A stretch of 64,000 bases of DNA from Sphingobacterium mizutaii (GTDB lineage Bacteria > Bacteroidota > Bacteroidia > Sphingobacteriales > Sphingobacteriaceae). The notes under the pieces are model-generated. The model was not told the DNA's origin and made no database searches. It saw only the letters and a program-made list of their open reading frames with translations. The stretch lies in contig NZ_LT906468.1 in the NCBI RefSeq assembly GCF_900187125.1, forward strand, positions 4,464,001 through 4,528,000. The letters run 5' to 3'. Positions 1-11,885 of this stretch are shown here, piece after piece. A program made the position numbers and the translations under genes. Within the stretch, counting starts at the first letter, position 1. Each line of letters begins with the position of its first letter.

Positions 1-1127
1 ACAAGTTCCTTTCCAAGCCATTTCCCGACCATCGTTCCAGCATTTTTCAGGTATAATACCTGCTGCAGGGCCTTTATGCTTGCTTCTAGATCCTGGGGGA
101 ATATGTGGACATTATCGTTATGCAATAGTGTGGAAAGCCCCTTGTTATTTTCTATCCAACCTTGCAGGCAGTCTTTAGCAATTGGAGACTTCTCCAGTTT
201 CATTTTTTTGGTCGAAAAAGTAGGCTGAATATTCTTGACTTGAAGGATCCCTATGAAAAACCCTTCTCCTTTGGTTTTATGCGGATAGAATCGGTAACCT
301 GTGGCTTTGGCCCTCTCAGATTTGGTAACTTCTATTCCCCAAGATTGATCAATCGGAACTTCGATGCTATCTAGATTATACTCTTCGATCAGCCAATCCA
401 AAATATCCTCATTCTCCTCCGAAGAATACGAGCAAGTGGAATACAGCAGGTATCCATGGCTGCTCAAGCAGGATATTACTTCCGACAGGATGCGTTGTTG
501 CCTTTCACTGCAAAGCTTTACGTTCGCTTCAGACCACGCATCAATACTATCTTCGTCCTTACGGAACATCCCTGAACCCGAACATGGCGCATCTACAACC
601 AAAAGGTCAAAAAACCCAGGCAATCTCCGGAAAGCAGTGGGATCATTATTCGTCACCACGACATTTGGGTATCCCCAGCGCATCAAGTTTTCCTGAAGAA
701 TTATGGATCTGCTCTTAATGATTTCATTTGATACCAATAAGCTATTTGGACTTATCTGATCATTGATCAAGGTAGATTTCCCTCCTGGAGCTGCACATAG
801 ATCTAAGGCCTTGATATCCCTTTCCCTAAGTTTTAGTTCCTTCAAAATATAACTGACAAACATAGATGATGCTTCCTGCACATAATAACAGCCCGCGTGA
901 AATAAGGGATCTAAGGTAAATTTTGGACGATCATTCAGATAATACCCATTTTCACACCAGTGGATCCGGTCGGCAAGTTCAAAGTCTAATTCTGTTGGTT
1001 TTTTTGGATTTAGGCGTATGGAGGTGAGTTTTTCTCCGCTTTCATGGGCTGCTTTAAAGGCTTCTTCGTCAAAAAGTGGATCTATACCCAGTCTTTTAAT
1101 TAGGGAATTGGGGAGAATATTACTCAT
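1..1127 (-). CDS. RsmB/RsmF-type RNA cytosine-C5 methyltransferase (3' part outside window)
   Basis: The frame is open from an ATG at 1127 to the left edge, so the C-terminus is missing. It has the SAM-dependent m5C RNA methyltransferase motifs in order: CAAPGGKS (about residue 110), DAPCSGSG (about 178) and STCSYSSEENE (about 228). In this family the TCS and PC cysteines are the nucleophile and the release residue. The part after residue 270 resembles the extra C-terminal domain of RsmF-like enzymes. The likely substrate is 16S rRNA in the cytoplasm, but RsmF-like and other NOL1/NOP2/Sun members cannot be told apart here. It is divergent from the START-like gene at 1187. Confidence 0.88.
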   Translation of the reverse strand, partial: MSNILPNSLIKRLGIDPLFDEEAFKAAHESGEKLTSIRLNPKKPTELDFELADRIHWCENGYYLNDRPKFTLDPLFHAGCYYVQEASSMFVSYILKELKLRERDIKALDLCAAPGGKSTLINDQISPNSLLVSNEIIKSRSIILQENLMRWGYPNVVVTNNDPTAFRRLPGFFDLLVVDAPCSGSGMFRKDEDSIDAWSEANVKLCSERQQRILSEVISCLSSHGYLLYSTCSYSSEENEDILDWLIEEYNLDSIEVPIDQSWGIEVTKSERAKATGYRFYPHKTKGEGFFIGILQVKNIQPTFSTKKMKLEKSPIAKDCLQGWIENNKGLSTLLHNDNVHIFPQDLEASIKALQQVLYLKNAGTMVGKWLGKEL

Positions 1128-1186
1128 ATATTGCTAATAAATCTATGTAAATTTACAGGAATTATTTTTTTCCTTTAATATTTAGA

Positions 1187-1573
1187 ATGAAAGAATTTAA
1201 AAAATATTATATCATACCTGCTACACCTGAGGAACTTTACAGAGCATTGACGACTGAAATAACCATCAGATTATGGACCGGCGACCTTGTAGAAATCGAT
1301 CCAGTGCCTAATGGAGAGTTTTCCATGTGGGACGGGGCCATACAAGGAAAGTTCTTGGAACTGGAAGAGTTCGGAAAAATAGTCCAGGAATGGTATTTCG
1401 GTGAGCAGAACGAACCTTCAATCGTGACCCTTAAGCTCCATGAACATAAAAGGGGAACTTCATTAGAGGTAAGGCAATGCAACATTCCCGACGAGGCATT
1501 TGATGACATAGTTGACGGATGGGATGATACGTATATCTCATCATTGATTGAATTTTACGAAGAAGAGGATTAA
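1187..1573 (+). CDS. START-like / SRPBCC domain protein
   Basis: A 128-residue acidic protein without a signal peptide. The start (MKEFKKYYIIPATPEELYRAL) and the alternation of strands, followed by a C-terminal helix rich in acidic residues, fit an AHSA1/START helix-grip fold (one domain, usual length 120-150). Such proteins bind hydrophobic ligands or assist chaperones; no ligand can be assigned. It is transcribed away from the RNA methyltransferase with a 59-bp gap, an arrangement I believe is common in Bacteroidota. Confidence 0.75.
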   Translation: MKEFKKYYIIPATPEELYRALTTEITIRLWTGDLVEIDPVPNGEFSMWDGAIQGKFLELEEFGKIVQEWYFGEQNEPSIVTLKLHEHKRGTSLEVRQCNIPDEAFDDIVDGWDDTYISSLIEFYEEED

Positions 1574-1981
1574 ATTCAAGAAATTCATGGATTTATGTAG
1601 ACATCCATACCCTTCTCACCAAAATTCTCAAAAATTCAAAACATAACTATCCAATATCTTGGCTCATCCGACAGGAGTTTGATTGAATAGGAGTAAACTG
1701 CATGAACATGAATACCTCTGCCATCAAAGTACTGGAAATTTATCCAGAACGTTTTCCCATATTGTACAGAAAATCTAGGATTCAACTTCTTGCATGACTA
1801 TTTTCAAAAACCGGGGCGGATTTTGGGAATTTTTTCATCAGAAAGCACATTTGTTTGAATCAAAACACATAAATAAAAGAACATGTAACAAACTACAAAC
1901 CAGCACTTAACATATTTTTTTTAACAAATCTTAATAATATTTACTTATTTTTGTATCAGATCCTCATGCTTTCACCTTCTG
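1574..1981. other. Intergenic region, 408 bp
   Basis: No convincing gene. The only short frame (31 codons beginning near 1701) has no recognisable features. The right end holds the promoter box of the next gene. Confidence 0.6.
1946..1953 (+). promoter_or_regulatory. Bacteroidota -7 box for the 1982 gene
   Basis: TATTTTTG matches the TAnnTTTG consensus of the Bacteroidota primary sigma factor and lies 28 nt before the start codon at 1982. No clear TTTG -33 element is visible at the right spacing. Confidence 0.45.
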
Positions 1982-2281
1982 ATGAAAAATAGATTATTTG
2001 TACAATTTATTAGCTTTATAATGCTGACCTCCTTGATTTTCTTGGGGGTGCATTCTTATTTTGAACAAAATCAAAAGTTGGATCATTTTGAACTTGTGGA
2101 TCAGCCGACAGAAGAGGATGAATGCTTAAAAAAATACATTGAGGATGATTTTTTCCCCTTAAAAGAAGTGGATTTCCATATCCCAATTCAGGCTCTCAGT
2201 GTCCTGTTTCCCAATCCTACCGAGAGACTGCCCATTATATCCCATTTTCGCCACTATCCACCTCCTAACGAGCCTACATAA
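1982..2281 (+). CDS. Small membrane-anchored or exported hypothetical protein
   Basis: A 99-residue protein with one N-terminal hydrophobic segment (about residues 8-25), then an acidic middle with a single cysteine and a proline-rich end (HYPPPNEPT). I do not know a function; similar short proteins seem to occur in Sphingobacteriaceae. It is followed after 79 bp by another exported protein in the same direction, so the two may be co-transcribed from the box at 1946. Confidence 0.6.
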   Translation: MKNRLFVQFISFIMLTSLIFLGVHSYFEQNQKLDHFELVDQPTEEDECLKKYIEDDFFPLKEVDFHIPIQALSVLFPNPTERLPIISHFRHYPPPNEPT

Positions 2282-2360
2282 ATCCGCCGTTCCCAGATCC
2301 CCCTAGGACACCCATCAATTTGAAGGTGTCTTTATCCATAAATTTTATTATTTAACAATC

Positions 2361-2810
2361 ATGAAATCAATCATATTCATTGTATCAGGTTTCGCACTTA
2401 CTTCACTGTTTTCAGCAAACATAGTTAAAGCGCAACAAATCAATCCCGACGAGTTAAAAACCAATATCAGCAAGGTTACCCACGGTCTAAGCACAATCAA
2501 ACAGCTTGAACCTATCAGCTTTCATTACGACAGTAATAAGGCAAGGGGACTGGGAAATCGATTACCGACAGGCAATCAACTTGGCTTCTTAACTCCCAAA
2601 CTAAGCGCTAATAGCCAAGTAATTATCAAAACGGACGCGTACATTACTAGTACGGGTAAGAATTCAAGCAAAGTTAATAAGGTGGCCGAGGTTGATAAAA
2701 CCGCGCTAATACCTCTTCTTGTTGCAGCCATACAAGAACAACAGGCCCAAATCGAAACATTGCAAAAAGAACTCCTGGAGTTAAGGGCGCAAAAGGAAAA
2801 AACAGAATAA
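2361..2810 (+). CDS. Exported protein with degenerate tail-fibre (S74 endosialidase chaperone)-like domain
   Basis: 149 residues with a Sec signal peptide ending near IVKAQ (residue 25). Residues 35-80 (NISKVTHGLSTIKQLEPISFHY, then GNQLGFLTP) resemble the core of peptidase S74/intramolecular chaperone domains, in which the LxPvxyxy and GfiAQE strands are typical. The C-terminus (about 115-149) is a coiled coil with QIETLQKELLELR. The family's usual catalytic Ser-Lys site is not obvious. In Bacteroidota such domains end surface or gliding-associated proteins; here the domain stands almost alone, so it may help assemble a trimer or be a remnant of a larger protein. Confidence 0.6.
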   Translation: MKSIIFIVSGFALTSLFSANIVKAQQINPDELKTNISKVTHGLSTIKQLEPISFHYDSNKARGLGNRLPTGNQLGFLTPKLSANSQVIIKTDAYITSTGKNSSKVNKVAEVDKTALIPLLVAAIQEQQAQIETLQKELLELRAQKEKTE

Positions 2811-2816
2811 ACAACA

Positions 2817-2847
2817 AGAGAGTTCCACGCAAGGCCTGGGACTCTTT
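2817..2847 (+). terminator. Hairpin after the S74-like gene
   Basis: AGAGTTCC (2819-2826) pairs with GGGACTCT (2838-2845, one G-U), and the stem extends by two outer pairs. It lies between two converging genes. The U-tract is short, so strength is uncertain. Confidence 0.5.
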
Positions 2848-2885
2848 GTTTATGGAATCAATTATTTATTATATCCTATTCGTGT

Positions 2886-3923
2886 TTAAAAGGCATATAC
2901 AAAGGCAATCGATGCCTGTGATGCTTGTTTGCTGGGACTAATTCCGTCCGATTTCAAGAATCCTGAGGCATCGTCATTATCCAATCGAAGCTCGGGTATC
3001 AAAGTGAATCCCTTATGCCTAAACTGGCCGGATAAGGTAAACGAAGTCACAGAACCTCGAGTTACACCTTCAATATCCTTATCCTTAAAATATTCTCCCC
3101 TTATCCCTACGGCGATATTTTCAGTGACATTATATTTAGGATACAGGGCAACTCCCTGATAACCGCCACCTTTCCTAAATGAATAATCGGCAGCATTTAA
3201 TGCAAGGTCAAATTTATCAGAGACCGAATAGATGGCAACAAGATCTATCAATGTTCCTGAGCTGTAACTCTCTTTACCTCCATCAGAACTTCCTGTAAGG
3301 AAGTTGACATAAGCTGATAATCCCTCTGTGGGGTTAACATTCAACTGCGCCCCGAAATGGGATACCCCGTTTAGATCCCTATACACATTCCAATCATTAA
3401 ATAAACCTACCATAGCGGATACCTTTTCAGAAAACTCATAATTTGCCTTTATTCCCGCATTTTGAAAAGGACCAGCTCCAAAAAGGTAAGAAGTCGAATA
3501 ATGGAAATTGGAGGCCGGCGAAATCACTTCGTAACCGACGAAGGTCCCCATAAACCCAGCAGTCATACTGAACTGCTCGGTAAAACTGTAGCTTGCATAT
3601 AAATTCTGGATATGAAAGGAATTCGAAGAATTCGCTTCGTTCCCATCTCCATTTGCAATACTTAGATATTGTCCGCGCGGCCCAAATGCTACCTCTCCAA
3701 CAAAAGAGGCTTTACCAAGCGCTTTCTTCAGTCCGATTCCGATCATCCCCAATGAAATGGAATTCTGATCGTTAGCAAAATAGGTTTTAATATTCTCTTG
3801 TCTGGAAAAATCATATTTCCAATATGCATCAGCATATCCGCTTATCTGTAGAGCGTCGGTATCTTGACAAAAAACCAAATTTATAGTGAATAATGCTGCA
3901 ATTGATAGAAATATTTTAGTCAT
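2886..3923 (-). CDS. Outer-membrane beta-barrel porin (OmpL/Bbp2-like)
   Basis: 345 residues with a signal peptide ending at LVFCQ (residue 20), followed by repeated alternating amphipathic strands and a C-terminal aromatic residue (AFVYAF), the usual end of an outer-membrane barrel. The opening GYADAYWKYDF and the stretch on GxFxTxxGYE-like residues resemble the putative beta-barrel porin-2 family (usual length 330-400). The likely role is diffusion of small solutes across the outer membrane. It is monocistronic, with a long AT-rich region upstream. Confidence 0.8.
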   Translation of the reverse strand: MTKIFLSIAALFTINLVFCQDTDALQISGYADAYWKYDFSRQENIKTYFANDQNSISLGMIGIGLKKALGKASFVGEVAFGPRGQYLSIANGDGNEANSSNSFHIQNLYASYSFTEQFSMTAGFMGTFVGYEVISPASNFHYSTSYLFGAGPFQNAGIKANYEFSEKVSAMVGLFNDWNVYRDLNGVSHFGAQLNVNPTEGLSAYVNFLTGSSDGGKESYSSGTLIDLVAIYSVSDKFDLALNAADYSFRKGGGYQGVALYPKYNVTENIAVGIRGEYFKDKDIEGVTRGSVTSFTLSGQFRHKGFTLIPELRLDNDDASGFLKSDGISPSKQASQASIAFVYAF

Positions 3924-4446
3924 AATCTGTTTTTATTAAGGGTTAAGTCTTTTTTTAGGACAAAATCTTTTAATACTCAACCAAAATGACACAAATTAAG
4001 ACCAGAGATATGCTAATATTGAAAACTTGAAAACAAAAACAATTAAAACATATCATTTTAATTGTTATCAAATGATTTATCTATCAATGTTACAAAATTT
4101 TATTTTAAATTTTAAAATTTTTTAAACGAAAAAATAATAAAACATGGTTTTAGGACATAATTGTCAATCAGAAATTCAAATTTTCCTTCTTTTTATACGC
4201 AACAGATTGCAAACCAGTTGTTATTGTCAAATTTTATTACAAATATTACAGTGAAAACAAAAAAAAAGCATTCATTCATCACAAATAAGGACCAAAGAGA
4301 ATTTAAACCAAAAACAAACCATCAATATCACAAAAAAAACTTCCGGTTAGATTAGTTTTAAAAAAAAAACGCCTAATGGAACAAAAAAACAAACTAAACA
4401 ATGGAAATTTGATAAAAAAATAAAAAAAACAACAAGCGAAATATTA
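3924..4446. other. AT-rich gene-free region
   Basis: About 520 bp, very rich in A-tracts on the plus strand (many runs of 5-9 A). The only frame of any length (near 4161-4355) is low-complexity Lys/Asn/His and not believable. It holds the upstream region of the porin gene (minus strand). I see nothing else in it. Confidence 0.6.
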
Positions 4447-5200
4447 ATCTAGAGTAGGACATAAGGGATTAACTCCCTTACTGGACTCTCAAACCACTTT
4501 ATGTACCTCTCTTTATAAAGCTGTTTGCAAAATAACTTTTTTTGATGAGTGGTTCTCCAATAGTAATTGTACGCAAAAGACCTAGATAATCGATCTTCAG
4601 AAAATAGCTGTTGGTTAGGGTTATTTGAAGGTTAGCGCTTGTCCCGGCCGACTATAGGACTATCGGGTGTTGGTATGCTGATATGCTAGTTGGTTTTTGG
4701 TACCTAACCTTAACAGCTGCCGTAATCGGCTGTCCGTTGTTTTCCAAGGTTCCACAGAATCACACGTAATCGATGCTTTATGTTCAAGCTCCTATATGTC
4801 CGATTTTGTTTGGAAATGGTAAAGTAGTCAACCAAACCTTTAATGACCAAACCAATCCAGGTAAGAATTCTTGGCTGTGAATAGGGCTGGTTTGGTAGTC
4901 AGCATACATATTTCAGAGCGTATGCGCATCAAGCGTTTCCCACTGACTTTTTATATCTGCCAGACATTCCTTGATTAGTAGTGGCTGAAAACTAATAGTT
5001 TGCTCTGCGCAGGTTACTGGTCCTGCTCTTTTCATGCAATGGAGGCCTTCGGTTTGTGTTGTAACCTAATCAACCTACGTCCGGCCTTATATGTAATTCC
5101 TTTTCATCAGTCCGTAGATTTGCCGAGGGATTCCTTCAGTTCCCCCTAAAGTATGATACCCTTGCCATATTCTAACAATTCCAATGCTAGGTCGTGTTCG
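4447..5200 (-). mobile_element. Decayed 3' part of a group II intron with its reverse transcriptase/maturase
   Basis: On the minus strand, different frames carry pieces that line up with the C-terminal maturase domain of group II intron RTs. About 4850-4816: GLVDYF, matching the GWxxYF core. About 4790-4760: HRLRVILWN. About 4728-4660: LRQLLRLGTKNQLAYQHTNTR, matching the xxLIKLGxxxxxAxxxxNTR block. Next come domain V-like bases (GGAGAACCACTC at 4558-4547, then AAGTGGTTTGAGAG) and a domain VI-like hairpin (AGGGAGTTAATCCCT) ending TCCTACTC near 4455. Many stops and frameshifts show it is dead. The catalytic RT part is not recognisable; 4880-5200 is probably older debris. Based on pattern recall without alignment. 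Confidence 0.6.
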
Positions 5201-5240
5201 ACTTCCTTTCAACAGTAATTGCCCATGCTGGGCACACAAC

Positions 5241-5269
5241 AAAAAAGCCACGCATTTGCGCAGCTTTTA
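5241..5269 (-). terminator. Rho-independent terminator of the cytochrome fusion gene
   Basis: On the minus strand AAAGCTGCGC pairs with GCGTGGCTTT (10 pairs including two G-U) around an AAAT loop, followed by a run of six T. It lies 22 nt after the stop codon of the gene at 5292. Confidence 0.85.
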
Positions 5270-5291
5270 TATATTGAGTATTGATAAACCA

Positions 5292-7970
5292 CTATTTCTG
5301 TCTTTCTAGGAATGACACCAATGAAGCAAATTCTTCCATTGTCAATGAATTGGCCAAACCTGCCGGCATCATTGAGGTAGGCATTTCTTTTCTGCTAGCC
5401 ACATTGCTTTTGTTGATCGTATTTACATTCCCTGCAATATCCCTCAACACCAGCTTGCTTGCCGTTTCTTGCGTTACAAATCCCATGAAATTCTTTTTAT
5501 CCTTAGTCGTTACCAGGACAGTGGAGAATCCTTGGGAAATGGAAGCATTTGGTCTCAAGATTGATTCTGCGATCTGCTCACGGTTCATGATACCACCAAT
5601 CTGACCCATAAACGGTCCTTTCATGGCCTCACCTTTATTGATACTGTGGCAAGCATGGCAACCTTGCTTATTAAACAAAGCTTTTCCTTTTGTAGGATCT
5701 CCTTTTACTTTACGCAATGCTATCATTACTTCCTCAATAGAAGTCTTACCTACTTGTCCTTTTTGGTTCTTGATTTTCTCTAAATCGACTTTTTTCTCAG
5801 CTGGCTGTTTCTCAGCTAAAGCTTTTGGTTCCGCCACATCAAATGCAGCAATCTCCATCCTGAATTTTTCGTTCAGATCAGCAAAATATTGCTTCTTCGC
5901 AGTACCACTTTTTGCTCCTTCAGCAACCAAGAATTTCTCGATCACAGGCGAAGACGCCCAATCAATGGCCTTATAGTATGGACCATGTGAATCTGGACGA
6001 GTTCCCCACCACCAAGACGCATCATAATCAGCTTCTTTCTTATATAAACGGGCAAGGGTAACCAAGATCTTTTCTTTCAATTTCTGATCCTTGGTCTTTC
6101 CATATGCCGCGATCAATCCATCCACAGCTCTTGGATCATGCATATAGCGCAAAGCCCATAAAGCTAGATCAGGACTTTCGGTACTCAAAAAGCCAACGGC
6201 AGGATTTACAGCATTTAGGCGAACCAATGCCTTTACTGCCAAATGAGGAACGATTAAGGCTGAATTAGGGACATCATGTGGTCCTTCCTTACCTTTAGCC
6301 GGCGCCACAAACGATGCTGGCACAGCCACTTGGAGCAATGAATTAGCTACTTCCGGACGACCCAATCTACCTAATGAAACAGCCGAAACCGCTTGAACGC
6401 GCACTGATGGATCTTTCAGACCTTCCACAAATGGATCGGTAGGCACTTGGTCAACTGTAGCCAAACGATCGGTCAAGGCACGGTAGGCAAATTCACGTAC
6501 AGCTGGTTCTTTACCAAGATCCAATAGAGCCGAAACCCCTTTGCCCTTAGCGATCTGCGCATAGGTATAGATACCAGCCACTCGGGTACTCAATGGCAAA
6601 TTCTTGTCTTGAGCAGTTTCCAATGCCGCTGCAGCAGCCTCATCTGAAGCTCTAGCAACTAATTCCTGAGAAGCATACAATCGAGTCGTAGAACTACCCG
6701 ATTTCAACAGCCCCTTTAAATCAGCTACTGAGGCATTCTTGATTTCAGGAAATGCCTTATAAGACCAGCCTTGAGGTACCACGCGAACGATATAGCCTTT
6801 ATCGGGATTACCGGAATAACCAGCACCATCCCAAGCTGATAAATATAATCTACCCGAACCATCCACATCCACATCGGTGATTTGAGGCAATTTGATAAAT
6901 TCTTCTTCTTTCTGTTTGAAACTTGGTCCATCTGGCGTTACATGGTGCATATATAGGAAGTTTCTTCCCCAGTCTGCCATCATCGGAACCTTATTATATT
7001 TTTCAGGCCATGTATCCTCGTCCATGTACAAGGAACCTGTACCCGATCCACCACCTAACATGGCAAGTGCAGGAATGACCTCTTCGGTAAAGTTTTGGAA
7101 CAATAAAGGGTATCCATACTCACCAGATTGAATCTGATGCGAAAAACGGATATCCCATCCGCCACCATCATTGGTGTTATCCCTGGTGAAGATATTCATA
7201 TACGGATCGATTGCCACATCATAGATATTACGCAATCCATGGGTATAGAGTTCCATTTCGGTACCATCAGGGCGAACCCTCAATACACCACCACCCAGGT
7301 TGGTCAATTTCTTGCCATCTGCACCTGTAGCATTATGGAATCCAAAATCTCCAACTGCGATATAGATCCAGCCGTCGATTCCCATCCTAATCCCATTGGT
7401 AGCATGGTCCGTACCACGCTCTTGAATATATTTGGCATTACTTAAGCCATTGATCAGTACTTTAGGATCACCATCGGCCACACCATCATGATTCTTGTCT
7501 TCAAAAACCACTAGGTCCATACCTGTTGCAATCCCTGATTTAGAATCAAAGGTTGTGTGCAGCACAAATACTTGGTCACCTAGGACAAAGATTCCCCTTG
7601 GGTTATCCACGCGGGCAAAATCTGTATGCTTGTCCATGCTGCCGTTATTATCTGAATCCACAAAGCGACGGATAAAGCCTTTGCCCATATCCTTGCCCAG
7701 AGACCCGATCATATCCACACCAACATAGACCTCACCCGTAGGAGCTACGGCAAGACAAGCAGGCGAAGGCGTTAAATCCGGACCGGTAAATTCGGTCATG
7801 ATCAAATCGGATGGCGCACCAGACATTGTTTTTAAAGTATCCTGTCCTTTCTGGATACGGTACTGATAAGAAAAATTGTTTTGAGTTTGAGGTAGTTTAG
7901 GGTTCTCATTAAAATTGGGGAAGCCCAACATTAATGGAAGGAGAAAAAATAAATTAAATGTTCTTTTCAT
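5292..7970 (-). CDS. Beta-propeller (sorbosone dehydrogenase-like) + HEAT repeats + c-type cytochrome fusion
   Basis: 892 residues from the ATG at 7970, chosen over an upstream ATG (8024) because it gives a clean signal peptide (MKRTFNLFFLLPLMLG). About residues 50-410: a propeller of the sorbosone dehydrogenase/PQQ-like type with DxDxDG-like calcium loops (DSDNNG, DKNHDG, DVDGSG). About 420-720: HEAT repeats. About 750-892: a cytochrome c domain with one heme site, CHACH at 771-775, and a late Met ligand candidate in MMPAGL. In this family a periplasmic sugar or alcohol dehydrogenase passes electrons to its heme. The substrate is unknown. It is a single-gene unit with its own terminator. Confidence 0.85.
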   Translation of the reverse strand: MKRTFNLFFLLPLMLGFPNFNENPKLPQTQNNFSYQYRIQKGQDTLKTMSGAPSDLIMTEFTGPDLTPSPACLAVAPTGEVYVGVDMIGSLGKDMGKGFIRRFVDSDNNGSMDKHTDFARVDNPRGIFVLGDQVFVLHTTFDSKSGIATGMDLVVFEDKNHDGVADGDPKVLINGLSNAKYIQERGTDHATNGIRMGIDGWIYIAVGDFGFHNATGADGKKLTNLGGGVLRVRPDGTEMELYTHGLRNIYDVAIDPYMNIFTRDNTNDGGGWDIRFSHQIQSGEYGYPLLFQNFTEEVIPALAMLGGGSGTGSLYMDEDTWPEKYNKVPMMADWGRNFLYMHHVTPDGPSFKQKEEEFIKLPQITDVDVDGSGRLYLSAWDGAGYSGNPDKGYIVRVVPQGWSYKAFPEIKNASVADLKGLLKSGSSTTRLYASQELVARASDEAAAAALETAQDKNLPLSTRVAGIYTYAQIAKGKGVSALLDLGKEPAVREFAYRALTDRLATVDQVPTDPFVEGLKDPSVRVQAVSAVSLGRLGRPEVANSLLQVAVPASFVAPAKGKEGPHDVPNSALIVPHLAVKALVRLNAVNPAVGFLSTESPDLALWALRYMHDPRAVDGLIAAYGKTKDQKLKEKILVTLARLYKKEADYDASWWWGTRPDSHGPYYKAIDWASSPVIEKFLVAEGAKSGTAKKQYFADLNEKFRMEIAAFDVAEPKALAEKQPAEKKVDLEKIKNQKGQVGKTSIEEVMIALRKVKGDPTKGKALFNKQGCHACHSINKGEAMKGPFMGQIGGIMNREQIAESILRPNASISQGFSTVLVTTKDKKNFMGFVTQETASKLVLRDIAGNVNTINKSNVASRKEMPTSMMPAGLANSLTMEEFASLVSFLERQK

Positions 7971-8272
7971 TACCAATGATAAATATAGATTGATTGTAAT
8001 AGCGAAAAACGAAATTAGTTCCAAAAAATGGAAGCCAGATCATATTAATACGCAGGTTTAAGTAAGATTTTAATAAAGTTAACTGGTATTAGAGCATATA
8101 TTAGATGATTCCTATTTCACAATTCACACTTGGTTAAAATTATAGTACAATAAAAATGCGAATAAAATTTCAAATGAACTAATTCGATTTTAACTATGTG
8201 TGATTTGATATTATTAGGAATGGGGTTGGAGGGAAAGGAAGGTTGGTGTTTGAACCAGGATGGATGGGATGG

Positions 8273-8356
8273 GAGGATTAGCCAAGATCTGGGAAGGGAC
8301 CAGGATGGGAGTTCGACTCCGCTCACCCGACGGGATGGGAGGATGGACCAGGACCG
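8273..8356 (+). repeat. rrn-flanking repeat, copy 1
   Basis: Two modules: 8273-8306 (GAGGATTAGCCAAGATCT and following) and 8331-8356 (CGGGATGGGAGGATGGACC and following). By eye they match the reverse complement of 14285-14318 (31 of 34 bases) and 14256-14281 (23 of 26). The modules are 24 nt apart here but 3 nt apart in the other copy. The copies lie just outside the two ends of the rRNA operon in opposite orientation. Confidence 0.8.
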
Positions 8357-8387
8357 CCGTTCCGCCTGAAAGTCCCCCATTCCGTAG

Positions 8388-8406
8388 GGGCGGATCGCAT
8401 CCGCCC
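8388..8406. repeat. Extragenic palindrome GGGCGGAT-CGC-ATCCGCCC
   Basis: A perfect 8-bp inverted repeat with a 3-nt loop. A related palindrome (CGGACatcgcGTCCG) lies in the rRNA leader near 13908. It looks like a REP-type dispersed element, but only a genome scan could show that it is repeated. Confidence 0.5.
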
Positions 8407-8455
8407 GCTGCCGTGCACCGGACCTGCCTGCTCCCTTACCGCTTTCCCAATGTCC

Positions 8456-8494
8456 CCTAAAAACAGAAAGCCCGCTGTCTGTTGACAGCGGGCT
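8456..8494 (-). terminator. rRNA operon terminator
   Basis: On the minus strand AGCCCGCTGTC pairs perfectly with GACAGCGGGCT (11 bp, 4-nt loop) and is followed by TTCTGTTTTTAGG. It lies immediately after the 5S gene. Confidence 0.93.
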
Positions 8495-8505
8495 CCCGTA
8501 TAAAA

Positions 8506-8617
<112 letters not shown>

Positions 8618-8664
8618 TACCTTTTTGTACACGCCCCATGTTAGGGGACAGCACATTGACATGT

Positions 8665-8704
8665 TATTGGAAGAAAAGATCAGAAAAAGAGAGAGGACAA
8701 CAGG
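8665..8704 (-). other. 23S processing stem, 3' arm
   Basis: In the transcript this arm, downstream of 23S, is complementary to the arm at 11661-11700 upstream of 23S: an outer 15 bp block (TATTGGAAGAAAAGA in plus-strand sense) and an inner block around GACAACAG, with a looser middle. This is the usual layout of the RNase III processing stalk of 23S precursors. Confidence 0.75.
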
Positions 8705-8709
8705 TCTAT

Positions 8710-11600
<2,891 letters not shown>

Positions 11601-11660
11601 GCTACCACCCCTTTTGCAAAGTGGTAGGTTGCTTTTTGGTCCCATACATAAAGTATGGAG

Positions 11661-11700
11661 CCTCTGTTGTCTTCTCTTGTTAATCTCTTTTCTTCCAATA
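11661..11700 (-). other. 23S processing stem, 5' arm
   Basis: Pairs in the precursor transcript with 8665-8704 (see that entry). It places the 5' end of mature 23S downstream of this arm. Confidence 0.75.
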
Positions 11701-11722
11701 TGTCAAAGAACTCTTTATCCGG

Positions 11723-11751
11723 GTATCTAGTAGATAGTATTTAGTAGTTAG
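11723..11751 (-). repeat. Spacer stem enclosing the tRNAs, 3' arm
   Basis: This 29-nt segment in the tRNA-Ala/23S spacer is, by eye, complementary at 24 of 29 positions to 12012-12040 in the 16S/tRNA-Ile spacer when read in the transcript. The two arms enclose both tRNA genes. Confidence 0.6.
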
Positions 11752-11803
11752 TAATTAGACCCTTGCGGGCTAACGTTCGCCATACCATCTGGACCCAGAT
11801 CTG

Positions 11804-11877
11804 TGGAGAATAACGGATTCGAACCGTTGACCCCCTGCGTGCAAGGCAGGTGCTCTAGCCAGCTGAGCTAATCCCCC
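11804..11877 (-). tRNA. tRNA-Ala (TGC)
   Basis: 74 nt on the minus strand. The acceptor GGGGGAT pairs with ATTCTCC and the discriminator is A. The anticodon stem CCTGC/GCAGG holds the loop CTTGCAC (anticodon TGC), and the T-loop is GGTTCGAATCC. The 3' CCA is not encoded (next bases CAG). It lies in the rRNA spacer between tRNA-Ile and 23S. Confidence 0.96.
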
Positions 11878-11885
11878 GTGTGTGG

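Larger units (their letters stand above)
7971..8455. other. Intergenic region downstream of the rRNA operon
   Basis: No credible gene; the long frames here are artefacts of a GC-rich repeat. The left half is AT-rich and contains the upstream region of the fusion gene. The right half carries the GGGATGGGAGGAT-type repeat and a short extragenic palindrome, both listed separately. Confidence 0.7.

Noticed and set aside
4161..4355. Frame in the AT-rich gap
   Set aside because: Low-complexity Lys/Asn/His composition caused by A-tracts; no start context.
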